DNA of 24,646 bases from JACRNA01 sp964366335 (GCA_964366335.1 CAYITQ010000008.1:1-24646), one strand, 5' to 3'; numbered from the stretch's first letter, positions 6,591-13,548 are shown. Made by a program: numbers and translations. Notes: a model not told the origin generated them from the letters alone.

Positions 6591-6669
6591 AAGTTGTGGG
6601 TTGTGAGTAGTGTGACGGGAATCCCCATCCTGACCCTCACCCTTATCCCACTACCCATTACTCACAACC
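6591..6669 (+). repeat. GT/AC-rich right flanking repeat with internal hairpin
   Basis: GGTTGTGAGTAGTG (6599-6612) pairs with CATTACTCACAACC (6656-6669) with a single mismatch, forming a large hairpin 11 nt before the tpiA start. The right half read on the minus strand resembles the left flank 6148-6193, including GGTTGTG, GTGGGATAAG and GGATGGGGA. It separates the four-helix-bundle gene from tpiA. Confidence 0.7.
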
Positions 6670-6679
6670 TATCCCCACT

Positions 6680-7252
6680 ATGATAATCGTAAACTTTAAG
6701 AAATACGTTTCAGGGCAAGAGGCTGTGAACTTAGCCAAGATTTGTAAGAAAGTAGCAGACGAGACCAAAGTCAAGATTATTATTTGTGTCCAACCTCAGG
6801 ATATTCAACCAGATATTGAATGTTGGTCACAAAAATTTGAACCAACAACCTCCGGATTTAGTGGCACACTACTTAATCATTCCGACTATTTATTGTCTTG
6901 GGATGAGATTGCGACCCAAGCCTCCAAATGTAAAACACCATTTTGTATCTGTGTTAATTCTTTTCAAGAGGCAGTCAAAGCAAGCAAACTATTACCTGAT
7001 TATATAGCCTATGAGCCCCGCGAGTTGATAGGAAATATTGAAAAATCAGTGTCTTCTGAAAAACCAGATGTCATTCAACACCTGATATCCAACATCAAGC
7101 TTCCGGTCCTGATTGGTGCCGGAATTCATAGTCCTGAAGATATCAAAACTGGATTAAAGCTTGGGGCCAAAGGATTCTTGATTGCCACCGACATTGTCAA
7201 AGCCGAGGATCCAGAAACAGAATTGAGTGAGCTTGCTGAGGCATTTAGTTGA
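6680..7252 (+). CDS. tpiA: Triosephosphate isomerase, archaeal type, shortened
   Basis: Interconverts dihydroxyacetone phosphate and glyceraldehyde 3-phosphate in glycolysis. Catalytic residues are in place: Lys in VNFKKY (residue 7), His in GTLLNHSDY, and Glu in IAYEPRELIG. The phosphate-binding VLIGAGIHSPED and GAKGFLIATDIVKAEDP near the end are also typical. The sequence follows the archaeal form, which is already short (about 220 residues), but at 190 residues it is shorter still: the segment between SQKFEPTTSGFS and GTLLNHS lacks roughly 15 residues that normally include a helix, and loop 6 is altered (GNIEKSV rather than GTG). The start sits 11 nt after the flanking hairpin with no clear ribosome site. 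Its end overlaps the convergent VTT gene by 8 bp. Confidence 0.88.
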   Translation: MIIVNFKKYVSGQEAVNLAKICKKVADETKVKIIICVQPQDIQPDIECWSQKFEPTTSGFSGTLLNHSDYLLSWDEIATQASKCKTPFCICVNSFQEAVKASKLLPDYIAYEPRELIGNIEKSVSSEKPDVIQHLISNIKLPVLIGAGIHSPEDIKTGLKLGAKGFLIATDIVKAEDPETELSELAEAFS

Positions 7253-7889
7253 GTTTCTTTTTCAACAAATAATAAACAGAGGGAATAATAAACAGAAGTC
7301 CGCCGATAGCCAAAGCCCAAAAGAATGCCTGATCCGGTGGCAATTGGTCAAGAAGAACCCAGGTAATTAACATTCCTGGAATTGTAGCCAGAGCACTAAT
7401 AATATAGTAAGTGGAAAATTTAATTGCAGTAAGACCAGCGGCATAAGATACAAAATCACTAATGAATCCCTGAAATAGACGCAAAATGATTAATATTTTT
7501 ACTCCGTCATTTTGGGCCAAGCGGTCGATTTTATTCATTCCTTCGTTCCCGGCTAGTTTGACCACAATTCCTCTTCCCAATTTTCTGGCTATCCAAAAGT
7601 TTGTAAAGCTACTTATAAGATGCGCAACATAAGTGTAGATAAGGGTCCATTTGCCAAAAACCGCAAAGCCCAGAAAATAGACAGGAGATCCTTGAATGGG
7701 GGCAAAGATATGAGACAAAACTATGAGCAGAATATAAACGATAGGTCCCAATGGGCCCGATTGCAGAATAAAAGATTTAAGTGTTTCTAGGCCAATCAAT
7801 TTTTGTAAATGAAATAATATTCCGGAAATTATAAGAATAATGGCAATCAAACTTACGGCCTTTATAATCGCCTGTCTTTTTGTCATCAT
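7245..7889 (-). CDS. VTT/DedA-like (TVP38/TMEM64) membrane protein
   Basis: A 214-residue polytopic membrane protein, a paralogue in family but not closely in sequence of the 723-1367 protein. After a first helix (about 10-26) it has the Gly/Pro-rich APIQGSPVYFLGFAVFG region (63-79) and TNFWIARKLGRG (96-107), matching the VTT core with its Arg/Lys pair. Such proteins take part in lipid scrambling or membrane homeostasis. Two adjacent ATGs (7889 and 7886) are possible starts; a TATCAT box ends 5 nt before the first. It is divergent from the SDR gene by 21 bp and interrupts the otherwise + strand carbon-metabolism block. Confidence 0.83.
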   Translation of the reverse strand: MMTKRQAIIKAVSLIAIILIISGILFHLQKLIGLETLKSFILQSGPLGPIVYILLIVLSHIFAPIQGSPVYFLGFAVFGKWTLIYTYVAHLISSFTNFWIARKLGRGIVVKLAGNEGMNKIDRLAQNDGVKILIILRLFQGFISDFVSYAAGLTAIKFSTYYIISALATIPGMLITWVLLDQLPPDQAFFWALAIGGLLFIIPSVYYLLKKKLN

Positions 7890-7910
7890 AATATATGATA
7901 TACTTTTTTT
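7890..7910. promoter_or_regulatory. Divergent leaderless-type promoter pair
   Basis: On the + strand an extended -10, TGATATACT (TATACT at 7899-7904), ends 6 nt before ATG 7911. On the minus strand TATCAT (7900 down to 7895) ends 5 nt before ATG 7889. The boxes overlap by two bases. Confidence 0.6.
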
Positions 7911-8558
7911 ATGGATAAAGTGGTAATTATTACTGGTGGGACTGGTGGGATTGGTAAAGCAACATCTGAAAAGTTTGCCGCAGAGGGCTGGAAGATCGTG
8001 GCCATGAGCCGGGAGGATGCCGACGTTACTAACCCTGAAAGCGTAGAAAAGTTTTTTGCAAAATATCCCCTAATAGACTGTTTGGTTAATTGTGCTGGAA
8101 TATTTGGTAATAAGACATTGCCGGAATATGATTTGGAATCAATTAACAAAGTGATTGCTGTCAATGAGATCGGTACTTATTTATGTACCCAAGCCATTTT
8201 GAAAAGAATGACTGAGGGCTCAATAATAAACATTTCGTCCGTCGCCGGGCAGGTAGGCAGTGGCAGCGATCCAATCTATGCAGCCACCAAAGGCGCAATC
8301 TTAGCTTTTAGCAAAAGCATGGCCAAGGCTCTAGCCCCAAAAATCCGGGTCAATTGTGTAGCTCCGGGGGTCACCGACACTGGACTCCTCGATGCCCGCA
8401 AATGGACAGATATAGCTTTTGATGTAGACCAGACTCCTTTGGGAAAAATGGCCAATCCATCTGACATTGCCAACGCTATTTATTTCTTGGCCAGTGACAA
8501 CGCTGTCCACATTACCGGAGCTACAATAGATGTTAATGGTGGAGTCTTGATGCGATGA
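7911..8558 (+). CDS. Short-chain dehydrogenase/reductase (FabG-like)
   Basis: A 215-residue classical SDR. The cofactor motif TGGTGGIG is at residues 8-15, NCAG at 60-63, catalytic Ser110 (INISSVAG), Tyr123 and Lys127 (YAATK), and the family end AIYFLASDNAVHITGATIDVNGG is intact. The region after strand 2 (AMSREDADVT) is shortened compared with 240-250-residue relatives. The substrate is unknown; position ahead of rpiB suggests a sugar or sugar-alcohol oxidoreductase, but 3-oxoacyl-ACP reductase is also possible. It probably opens the transcription unit running through rpiB and pgk, given its own -10 and the ATGA overlap with rpiB. Confidence 0.87.
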   Translation: MDKVVIITGGTGGIGKATSEKFAAEGWKIVAMSREDADVTNPESVEKFFAKYPLIDCLVNCAGIFGNKTLPEYDLESINKVIAVNEIGTYLCTQAILKRMTEGSIINISSVAGQVGSGSDPIYAATKGAILAFSKSMAKALAPKIRVNCVAPGVTDTGLLDARKWTDIAFDVDQTPLGKMANPSDIANAIYFLASDNAVHITGATIDVNGGVLMR

Positions 8559-9004
8559 TATATCTAGGAGCAGACCACAGAGGATATGATTTGAAGGGCA
8601 AAATAGCCAGATGGCTAACTGCCCGTGAATATGAGTTTGAGGATATGGGGCCTTTTTCCTATGACCACGACGATGATTTTACCGAAAGTACTTTTTTGGT
8701 AGCCGAACAAGTATCTCAACGTCCGGAAAAAAACCGGGGAATTGTAATTTGCGGAAGCGGGACGGGGGTCAGTATTGCTGCCAACAAACTACCCAATGTC
8801 CGGGCGGGCCTAGGGTTTGCTGAAGATCAGGTGCACGCCTCCCGCAAAGATGACAATATCAATATTTTGGCGTTAGCGGCCGATAACACTGATGAGACCC
8901 ATGCTCTGAAGCTGGTAGAAAAGTTTTTGGAAACGCCATTTATCGAGACCGAACGTTATTTGAGAAGAATCGAAAAAGTTAGAAGGTTTGAAAGGGTGAT
9001 ATGA
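8555..9004 (+). CDS. rpiB: Ribose-5-phosphate isomerase B
   Basis: Interconverts ribose 5-phosphate and ribulose 5-phosphate. GADHRGYDLK (residues 5-14) and the phosphate-binding loop ICGSGTGVSIAANK (65-78) are diagnostic, with Cys66 at the position of the E. coli RpiB catalytic cysteine. His94 (DQVHASRKDDNINILAL) matches the second active-site region. At 149 residues it is normal in length. The start overlaps the SDR stop and the stop overlaps the pgk start, each as ATGA, indicating coupled translation. It supplies the pentose-phosphate side of the pathway completed by the transketolase genes downstream. Confidence 0.92.
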   Translation: MIYLGADHRGYDLKGKIARWLTAREYEFEDMGPFSYDHDDDFTESTFLVAEQVSQRPEKNRGIVICGSGTGVSIAANKLPNVRAGLGFAEDQVHASRKDDNINILALAADNTDETHALKLVEKFLETPFIETERYLRRIEKVRRFERVI

Positions 9005-9846
9005 CTTCCATTCGTGACATATTGGTAGCCGAAAAGAATGTGCTTGTACGAGCAGACCTAGAATGGGTAGGCGCAGAGGCTCAAAGGCGCAAAGCCACCA
9101 AAGATATAGTTGAATATCTAAAAATTAGAGGGGCCGAGAGAGTCAAAGTCATTGGTCACAAAGGAAATATTGATCAAGTCATGGAATTGGGAGTGGATAT
9201 AAATTTTGATTTACGCAGTGATCTGCGTGAAGAAACCAACGATGAAAGCCTAGCCCAAGAATTGGCCTCTGGCTTTGATGTCTATATCAACGAAGCCTTT
9301 GCTACGAGCCACAGGCGGCATTGTTCTATTGATGCCTTACCCAGACTAATGAAGTCACAAGGGAAACAAGTAGGGATAGGTCTTCGGTTTGAGAAAGAGA
9401 TAGAAGTACTTTCTAAAGTGACAAAAGGTCTCTTGGTAATTGGCGGAGCTAAAGCGGGAGACAAAGCTAAATATGCAGATGAGATGGAGAAAAAAGAATG
9501 GACAGTTTTACGTGGCGGTTTGCTTCCCGGAGCTGATCTTCGTCCAGATGGTTTAGATATATCAGATGACGCAATTTCTAATTTCCAATTTACTATTTCC
9601 AATGCCAAAACCATTGTAGTTGCTGGACCTTTAGGGAAATACGAAGAGGTTCCGGGGGGGACCCAAAAAATATTTATGGCTGTGGCAAATAGCAAGGCTT
9701 ATAAAATTGCCGGAGGCGGTGACACTGAAGCGGCGATAGAAAAATATAAATTGAGAAATAAATTTGATTGGATTAGTGTCGGCGGCGGCGCCATGCTAGA
9801 GTATCTTTCTTCCGGTACTTTACCTGGAATAGAAGCTCTATCTTGA
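9001..9846 (+). CDS. pgk: Phosphoglycerate kinase, strongly reduced
   Basis: Transfers phosphate between 1,3-bisphosphoglycerate and ADP. Recognisable landmarks in order: NVLVRADLEW (N-terminal substrate strand), DVYINEAFATSHRRHCSID, LLVIGGAKAGDKAKY, KTIVVAGPLGKYEE, IAGGGDTEAAIEKY and WISVGGGAMLEYLSSGTLPGIEAL. At 281 residues it is over 100 shorter than usual PGKs (about 390-400). Missing parts include the SHLGRP region (replaced by GHKGNI) and most of the segment between GGAK and the TIVVAGPLG strand. No frameshift or stop breaks it, so this looks like evolved compaction. AEAQRRKATK (about 25-34) is encoded by a repeat shared with both PBPs. Whether it remains catalytically competent is open. 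Confidence 0.85.
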   Translation: MTSIRDILVAEKNVLVRADLEWVGAEAQRRKATKDIVEYLKIRGAERVKVIGHKGNIDQVMELGVDINFDLRSDLREETNDESLAQELASGFDVYINEAFATSHRRHCSIDALPRLMKSQGKQVGIGLRFEKEIEVLSKVTKGLLVIGGAKAGDKAKYADEMEKKEWTVLRGGLLPGADLRPDGLDISDDAISNFQFTISNAKTIVVAGPLGKYEEVPGGTQKIFMAVANSKAYKIAGGGDTEAAIEKYKLRNKFDWISVGGGAMLEYLSSGTLPGIEALS

Positions 9847-9872
9847 CATATGACTATATATAGAGTTATCAT
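9843..9872 (+). promoter_or_regulatory. Consensus promoter and likely operator of the toxin-antitoxin pair
   Basis: TTGACA (9843-9848, overlapping the pgk stop) and TATCAT (9867-9872) are 18 bp apart, and the -10 ends 6 nt before ATG 9879. The spacer contains a perfect 10-bp palindrome CTATATATAG (9854-9863), and ACATATG occurs at 9846 and again at 9876, flanking the core. This is a plausible autoregulatory operator for the antitoxin. Confidence 0.75.
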
Positions 9873-9878
9873 ATACAT

Positions 9879-10163
9879 ATGGACATTGCAATTCCTTTTA
9901 TCACCACTGTCGCTGACCTACAAAGGGGGTACCGGTCTTTGGTTGACAAAATCAAGGAGACGGGAGAACTATTACTGGTAGTAAATAACGGTAAGCCCGA
10001 CGTGGTAGTGATGAGTGCAGATGTTTATAGTGCCAAAGCATTAAGGTTAAAAGAACTGGAGGAAGAGTATTCATTAAGGATATTCAACGAGGCTATTGCT
10101 GAATATAAAGCGGGAAAAACCGTGTGGCTTAAAAAAGGTCAAAAGTTGAGTGATATACTATAA
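9879..10163 (+). CDS. Phd/YefM-type antitoxin
   Basis: A 94-residue protein with the Phd/YefM N-terminal DNA-binding fold: ITTVADLQRGYRSLVDKI followed by LLVVNNGKPDVVVMSADVY (about residues 8-52). The C-terminal half (LKELEEEYSLRIFNEAIAEYKAGK) is charged and helical, as expected of the flexible toxin-neutralising tail. It would bind and inactivate the toxin encoded 6 nt downstream and repress its own promoter. The ATG at 9879 follows a consensus -35/-10 with no room for a leader. The pair lies between pgk and gap, breaking the metabolic operon with an independent promoter. Confidence 0.85.
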   Translation: MDIAIPFITTVADLQRGYRSLVDKIKETGELLLVVNNGKPDVVVMSADVYSAKALRLKELEEEYSLRIFNEAIAEYKAGKTVWLKKGQKLSDIL

Positions 10164-10169
10164 AGATAT

Positions 10170-10427
10170 ATGGAAGTAGGGGTGACGTCTCATTTTATAA
10201 AGAGATCAAAGAGACTTTCTGCCAAAGAGAGAAATTTACTTGATCAGAAAACCACAATATTTCAAAATAATCCTCGAGATATCAGATTAAAAACCCATCA
10301 ATTGGGAGGGAAATTACGGGAATATATGGCTTTTTCTCTGACTCGTGGAAAAAGAGTTAAGTTTATTTTGGTCGAGAGCAATAGAGCCTTGTTTGTAGAC
10401 GTAGGCACTCATGATGAGGTATATTAA
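10170..10427 (+). CDS. RelE/ParE-superfamily toxin (YafQ/RelE-like mRNA interferase)
   Basis: An 85-residue basic protein. FIKRSKRLSAKERNLLDQK forms the N-terminal helices, NPRDIRLKTHQLGGKLREYMAF the central strands with basic residues, and the end ALFVDVGTHDEVY is the GTHDEVY-type terminus common in RelE/YafQ-like toxins. Such toxins usually cut mRNA in the ribosomal A site; a gyrase-poisoning ParE activity cannot be excluded from sequence. Length and the 6-nt gap to the antitoxin are normal for type II pairs. The gap gene begins 3 nt after its stop, so gap transcription may depend partly on the TA promoter. Confidence 0.83.
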   Translation: MEVGVTSHFIKRSKRLSAKERNLLDQKTTIFQNNPRDIRLKTHQLGGKLREYMAFSLTRGKRVKFILVESNRALFVDVGTHDEVY

Positions 10428-10430
10428 AGT

Positions 10431-11456
10431 ATGATAAAAGTGGCGATAAATGGTTTTGGCAGGATTGGCAGATTGGCGGCCCGGATAATTCTGACCAAGT
10501 TTCATAATCAGATTGAACTCGTGGCTATAAATACCAGTGGATCAATGGAGACGGCGGGATGGTGCCACCTTCTAAATAATGATACGACATATAGACAGTT
10601 CGAGTTACAAGTGACAAGTGACAAAGACAATCTGATTATTGAAAGCATGGGACTAAAAATTCCGGTACTGGCCCAGAGAGATCCGGAATTACTTCCTTGG
10701 AAAGATTTGGGAGTGGACGTTGTTTTGGAATGCACAGGGAAATTTACAGATGAACTTGGTGCCCTCAAGCACGCCAAGGCCGGAGCCAAGCATGTGATAA
10801 TTTCTGCTCCATCTAAAGGCGGTAACGTCGGTACTTATGTCTTGGGGGTTAATGAATTTAAAGAAGGTGTTGTTTTATCAAATGCTTCTTGTACCACCAA
10901 TTGCATTACTCCGGTGGCTGCGGTCATTCATTCTAAATTTGGAATATTAAAAGCCATGATGACAACTGTTCATGCCTATACCGATGATCAGAATTTACAA
11001 GATGGATCGCACAATGATTTGAGGAGAGCCAGGGCCGCAGCAGCCAATATTGTCCCAACTTCCACTGGGGCTGCCATTGCCACCACCGAAGTTATTCCAG
11101 AATTAAAAGGCTTATTTGACGGAGTTTCACTTCGGGTTCCGGTCATTACCGGATCAATTGCTGATTTTGTCTTTGTAACAAAAGTCAAAGTTACCCGCGA
11201 GGAAATAAATCAGGCGCTTGTTGATGCAAGTACCTCTCAATACAAAAACATTATTGGTATCTCTGGCCTTAATGGTGTGTCTGACCACCTAGTATCGTCG
11301 GATATTATAGGCAGTAGTTTTAGTGCAATTGTCGATACTGAATTTACTCAAGTTATTGATGGAGACCTGGTCAAAGTCCTTGCTTGGTATGACAATGAAT
11401 GGGGTTATGCTAATCGTTTAGTAGAGCAAGTATGCAAATTATTCCAGCCATCTTAA
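10431..11456 (+). CDS. gap: Glyceraldehyde-3-phosphate dehydrogenase
   Basis: Oxidises and phosphorylates glyceraldehyde 3-phosphate in glycolysis. NGFGRIGR (residues 8-15) is the dinucleotide-binding loop, SNASCTTNC carries catalytic Cys154, and His181 lies in TTVHAYT. The C-terminal WYDNEWGYANR is intact; 341 residues is normal. After strand 2 the sequence is AINTSGS where NAD-specific enzymes usually have an Asp, so NADP use is possible. The S-loop neighbourhood GWCHLLNNDTTYRQF is atypical. Codons 10605-10628 (LQVTSDKD) are built from an AAGTGAC repeat. A TATATT box ends 5 nt before the start. The 3' end overlaps rpe by 25 bp. Confidence 0.93.
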   Translation: MIKVAINGFGRIGRLAARIILTKFHNQIELVAINTSGSMETAGWCHLLNNDTTYRQFELQVTSDKDNLIIESMGLKIPVLAQRDPELLPWKDLGVDVVLECTGKFTDELGALKHAKAGAKHVIISAPSKGGNVGTYVLGVNEFKEGVVLSNASCTTNCITPVAAVIHSKFGILKAMMTTVHAYTDDQNLQDGSHNDLRRARAAAANIVPTSTGAAIATTEVIPELKGLFDGVSLRVPVITGSIADFVFVTKVKVTREEINQALVDASTSQYKNIIGISGLNGVSDHLVSSDIIGSSFSAIVDTEFTQVIDGDLVKVLAWYDNEWGYANRLVEQVCKLFQPS

Positions 11457-12010
11457 CAAATGACATTGAAGAATTTAATAATCTTCTGGTGAGGGTTAGT
11501 GTCACCAAAAAATATGATCGGGTGCAAGTTGATTTTATTGACGGAGAATATACCAATAATCTGACAATTCTCCCCAAAGATATCAAAAATCCATATGATC
11601 TCAAGATTGATGCGCATTTAATGGTAGTGGAGAAAAATCTACAGAGCTATTTGGATAGTTTAGTTGGTTTTGACAGAATTATTGTCCAAATGGAAAGCAT
11701 ATCAAGGCCCGAAAACTACGACTGTCTGGCGCTCGACATTCATTCGCCAATCGAGGCCATCATGCCATATTTACCAAAACTAAAATTAGTAAATCTGATG
11801 GCCATTGAGCCTGGACATGGAGGACAGACGGCGGATCTTAGGATCTTTGAAACCATAAGTAACTTAAGTAACTTACGACACTTAAAGAACCTAAGCTTTC
11901 TAATTAGCGTAGACGGAGGCGTAGAACAAAAACATCTGGACTTGCTTGCCGGTCTGGGAGTAGACGAGGTTGTGGTGGGGGCCAACAGAGTGTTATCATG
12001 GAGTGTATGA
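11432..12010 (+). CDS. rpe: Ribulose-phosphate 3-epimerase-like TIM-barrel protein
   Basis: A 192-residue protein of the ribulose-phosphate-binding barrel family. IIPAIL (3-8), VQVDFIDGEY (31-40), KIDAHLMV (58-65), EPGHGGQT (126-133), ISVDGGV (158-164) and VVGANRVLS follow the RPE motif order. Of the four metal ligands, Asp34, His62 and Asp161 are present but the first His (HVD in usual RPEs) is Gln32, so activity or metal use may differ. It is about 25 residues shorter than typical RPE. It would link the pentose-phosphate intermediates to transketolase encoded downstream. The start lies inside gap; residues 142-149 (ISNLSNLR) come from the TAAGTTACTT repeat in inverse orientation. Confidence 0.8.
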   Translation: MQIIPAILTNDIEEFNNLLVRVSVTKKYDRVQVDFIDGEYTNNLTILPKDIKNPYDLKIDAHLMVVEKNLQSYLDSLVGFDRIIVQMESISRPENYDCLALDIHSPIEAIMPYLPKLKLVNLMAIEPGHGGQTADLRIFETISNLSNLRHLKNLSFLISVDGGVEQKHLDLLAGLGVDEVVVGANRVLSWSV

Positions 12011-12624
12011 CTGCCATTAAAAAAATAAAAACCGTTTCATGCCTGGGGTTTGCCGACGCTCTTCCTCACGATCAGGTCTATACCGATGCATTTGAGGTTG
12101 GAAAAATACTAGCCCAAAATGGTTATGCCGTGGCAGATGGGGGAGGTCCCGGAGTAATGAGAGCAGCCACCGAAGGGGCCGAGTCAGTGGGGGGTCACAC
12201 TATCGGAGTGACATTCTATCCCAAAGACATCACTAATTTTGAAGGCAGGGACGCTAATAATAAATTTGATAAAGAAATAAAAACTAATAACTATCTGGAA
12301 AGAACTCTTAAACTTCTGGAGGTAGGCCAAGCCTATGTGATATTCAAAGGCGGAGTGGGGACCATTTCCGAATTTGGTATGGCCTGGGAACTGGCATCGT
12401 TGTATGCCGGTCACTCCAAATCGCTGATTTTATATGGCAAGTTTTGGGAAAAGATTATGGTAGCCATGATTTCACAAATGATAATGCGCCCAGACAATCT
12501 TCAGGTTTATCGAGTGGTCGAATCTCCTGGGGAAGTAGTGGCAGCGCTAAATCTGTTCGAAGTAGCTATGAAAGACAATACTAAGCGCAAGATGAATCCC
12601 AATGAAAAAGCCTTTCAGATATGA
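12007..12624 (+). CDS. LOG-family (TIGR00730-like) Rossmann-fold protein
   Basis: A 205-residue protein with the LOG signature: DGGGPGVMRAATEGA (44-58) and KGGVGTISEF (114-123), corresponding to GGGxxGLM and PGGxGTxxE. Family members are cytokinin-activating phosphoribohydrolases or PpnN-type nucleotide 5'-monophosphate nucleosidases, releasing ribose 5-phosphate. That product would feed RpiB and transketolase encoded in the same block, which fits the location. In the second motif Pro is replaced by Lys. ATG 12007 is chosen because it overlaps the rpe stop as ATGA, as elsewhere here; ATG 11998 is an alternative that adds three residues. Confidence 0.8.
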   Translation: MTAIKKIKTVSCLGFADALPHDQVYTDAFEVGKILAQNGYAVADGGGPGVMRAATEGAESVGGHTIGVTFYPKDITNFEGRDANNKFDKEIKTNNYLERTLKLLEVGQAYVIFKGGVGTISEFGMAWELASLYAGHSKSLILYGKFWEKIMVAMISQMIMRPDNLQVYRVVESPGEVVAALNLFEVAMKDNTKRKMNPNEKAFQI

Positions 12625-12690
12625 TACTAATTTACAATTTACAATTTTCAATTTTCAATCAATTTTCAAATTCCAATTTACAAATATCAA
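12625..12690 (+). repeat. AT-rich repeated spacer (TTTACAATTTTCAA-type)
   Basis: The 66-bp gap consists of variations of ATTTACAATTT, TTTTCAATTTTCAAT and AAATTCCAATTT. No promoter or hairpin is clear. Similar tracts lie in frame in pgk (9576-9605, ISNFQFTISN) and in the transketolase C subunit (14049-14077). Confidence 0.6.
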
Positions 12691-13548
12691 ATGATATCTA
12701 ATTTACGAATACAGGAGTTAGAGTTGATTGCTGAGAAAGTCCGCGAAGACGTGATTGCGATGCTTGTAGCAGCGGGCAGCGGACATAGTGCCGGATCTTT
12801 GGGCATGACGGACGTTTTTACCGCGATTTATTTTTCAAAGACTCTCAATTTAGATCCCAAAGATCCCTGGAATCCAAACAGGGATAGAATATTATTAAGC
12901 AATGGGCACATTTGCCCAGTGTGGTACGCAGCCCTGGCTCGAGCAGGGTATCTTTCCCATGAAGAATTATTGACTTTGCGCCAAATTGGAACACGGCTTC
13001 AGGGCCATCCGCATTACCGAGAATTTCCTGGTGTCGAGAATACCGGAGGTCCCTTGGGTCAAGGTTTGTCTCAAGCCATCGGGGTCACTTTGGCAGGGCA
13101 GATGAACAAGTCAGATTACCGGACAATTTGTTTATTGTCAGATGCTGAGTTACAAGAAGGCCAAAACTGGGAAGCTATTATGTTTGCCGGTAAAAATAAT
13201 CTCTATAAATTAACAGCCATTATTGACCGCAATAATATTCAGATAGACGGCTTTACCGAAAATATAATGCCTCTAGAACCTTTGGCCGATAAATTTAAAT
13301 CTTTTAATTGGTCGGTTATCGAAGTCGACGGACATAATATTTCTGAAATTGTTGATGCTCTCAATAAAGCCAAAGCGATATTTGAAAATCCCACTGTCAT
13401 CATTGCTCACACCATTCCCGGAAAGGGCGTAGATTTCATGGAACACGACTTCAATTGGCACGGCAAGCCACCCGACTGGGCCGAAGCCACCGAGGCTCTT
13501 AAAGAATTGCGAAGTTTGGGTGGAAAAATAAGGAGTGAATATGAGTAA
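12691..13548 (+). CDS. Transketolase N-terminal subunit (TPP-binding half)
   Basis: A 285-residue subunit of a split transketolase, which moves two-carbon units between ketose and aldose phosphates. AAGSGHSAGSLGMTD (27-41), LSNGHICPVWYA (69-80), HPHYREFPGVENTGGPLGQG (106-125) and the TPP/metal segment LSDAELQEGQNWEA (149-162) with IDRNNIQIDG are characteristic. The metal motif reads S-D-A rather than the usual G-D-G. The start at 12691 follows a 66-bp repeat-like spacer. The stop overlaps the C-subunit start by 8 bp, giving coupled production of both halves. Confidence 0.92.
   Translation: MISNLRIQELELIAEKVREDVIAMLVAAGSGHSAGSLGMTDVFTAIYFSKTLNLDPKDPWNPNRDRILLSNGHICPVWYAALARAGYLSHEELLTLRQIGTRLQGHPHYREFPGVENTGGPLGQGLSQAIGVTLAGQMNKSDYRTICLLSDAELQEGQNWEAIMFAGKNNLYKLTAIIDRNNIQIDGFTENIMPLEPLADKFKSFNWSVIEVDGHNISEIVDALNKAKAIFENPTVIIAHTIPGKGVDFMEHDFNWHGKPPDWAEATEALKELRSLGGKIRSEYE
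13531..13535 (+). promoter_or_regulatory. Shine-Dalgarno site of the transketolase C-terminal subunit
   Basis: AGGAG lies 5 nt before ATG 13541, inside the end of the upstream subunit gene. It settles the start at 13541 over the GTG at 13535. It shows that ribosome binding sites are used for internal operon genes even though unit-opening genes here appear leaderless. Confidence 0.75.

Noticed and set aside
10154..10169. Separate promoter for the toxin (TGATATACT before ATG 10170)
   Set aside because: The box ends 10 nt before the start, unlike the 6-nt pattern here, and lies in the antitoxin's coding end; probably chance.
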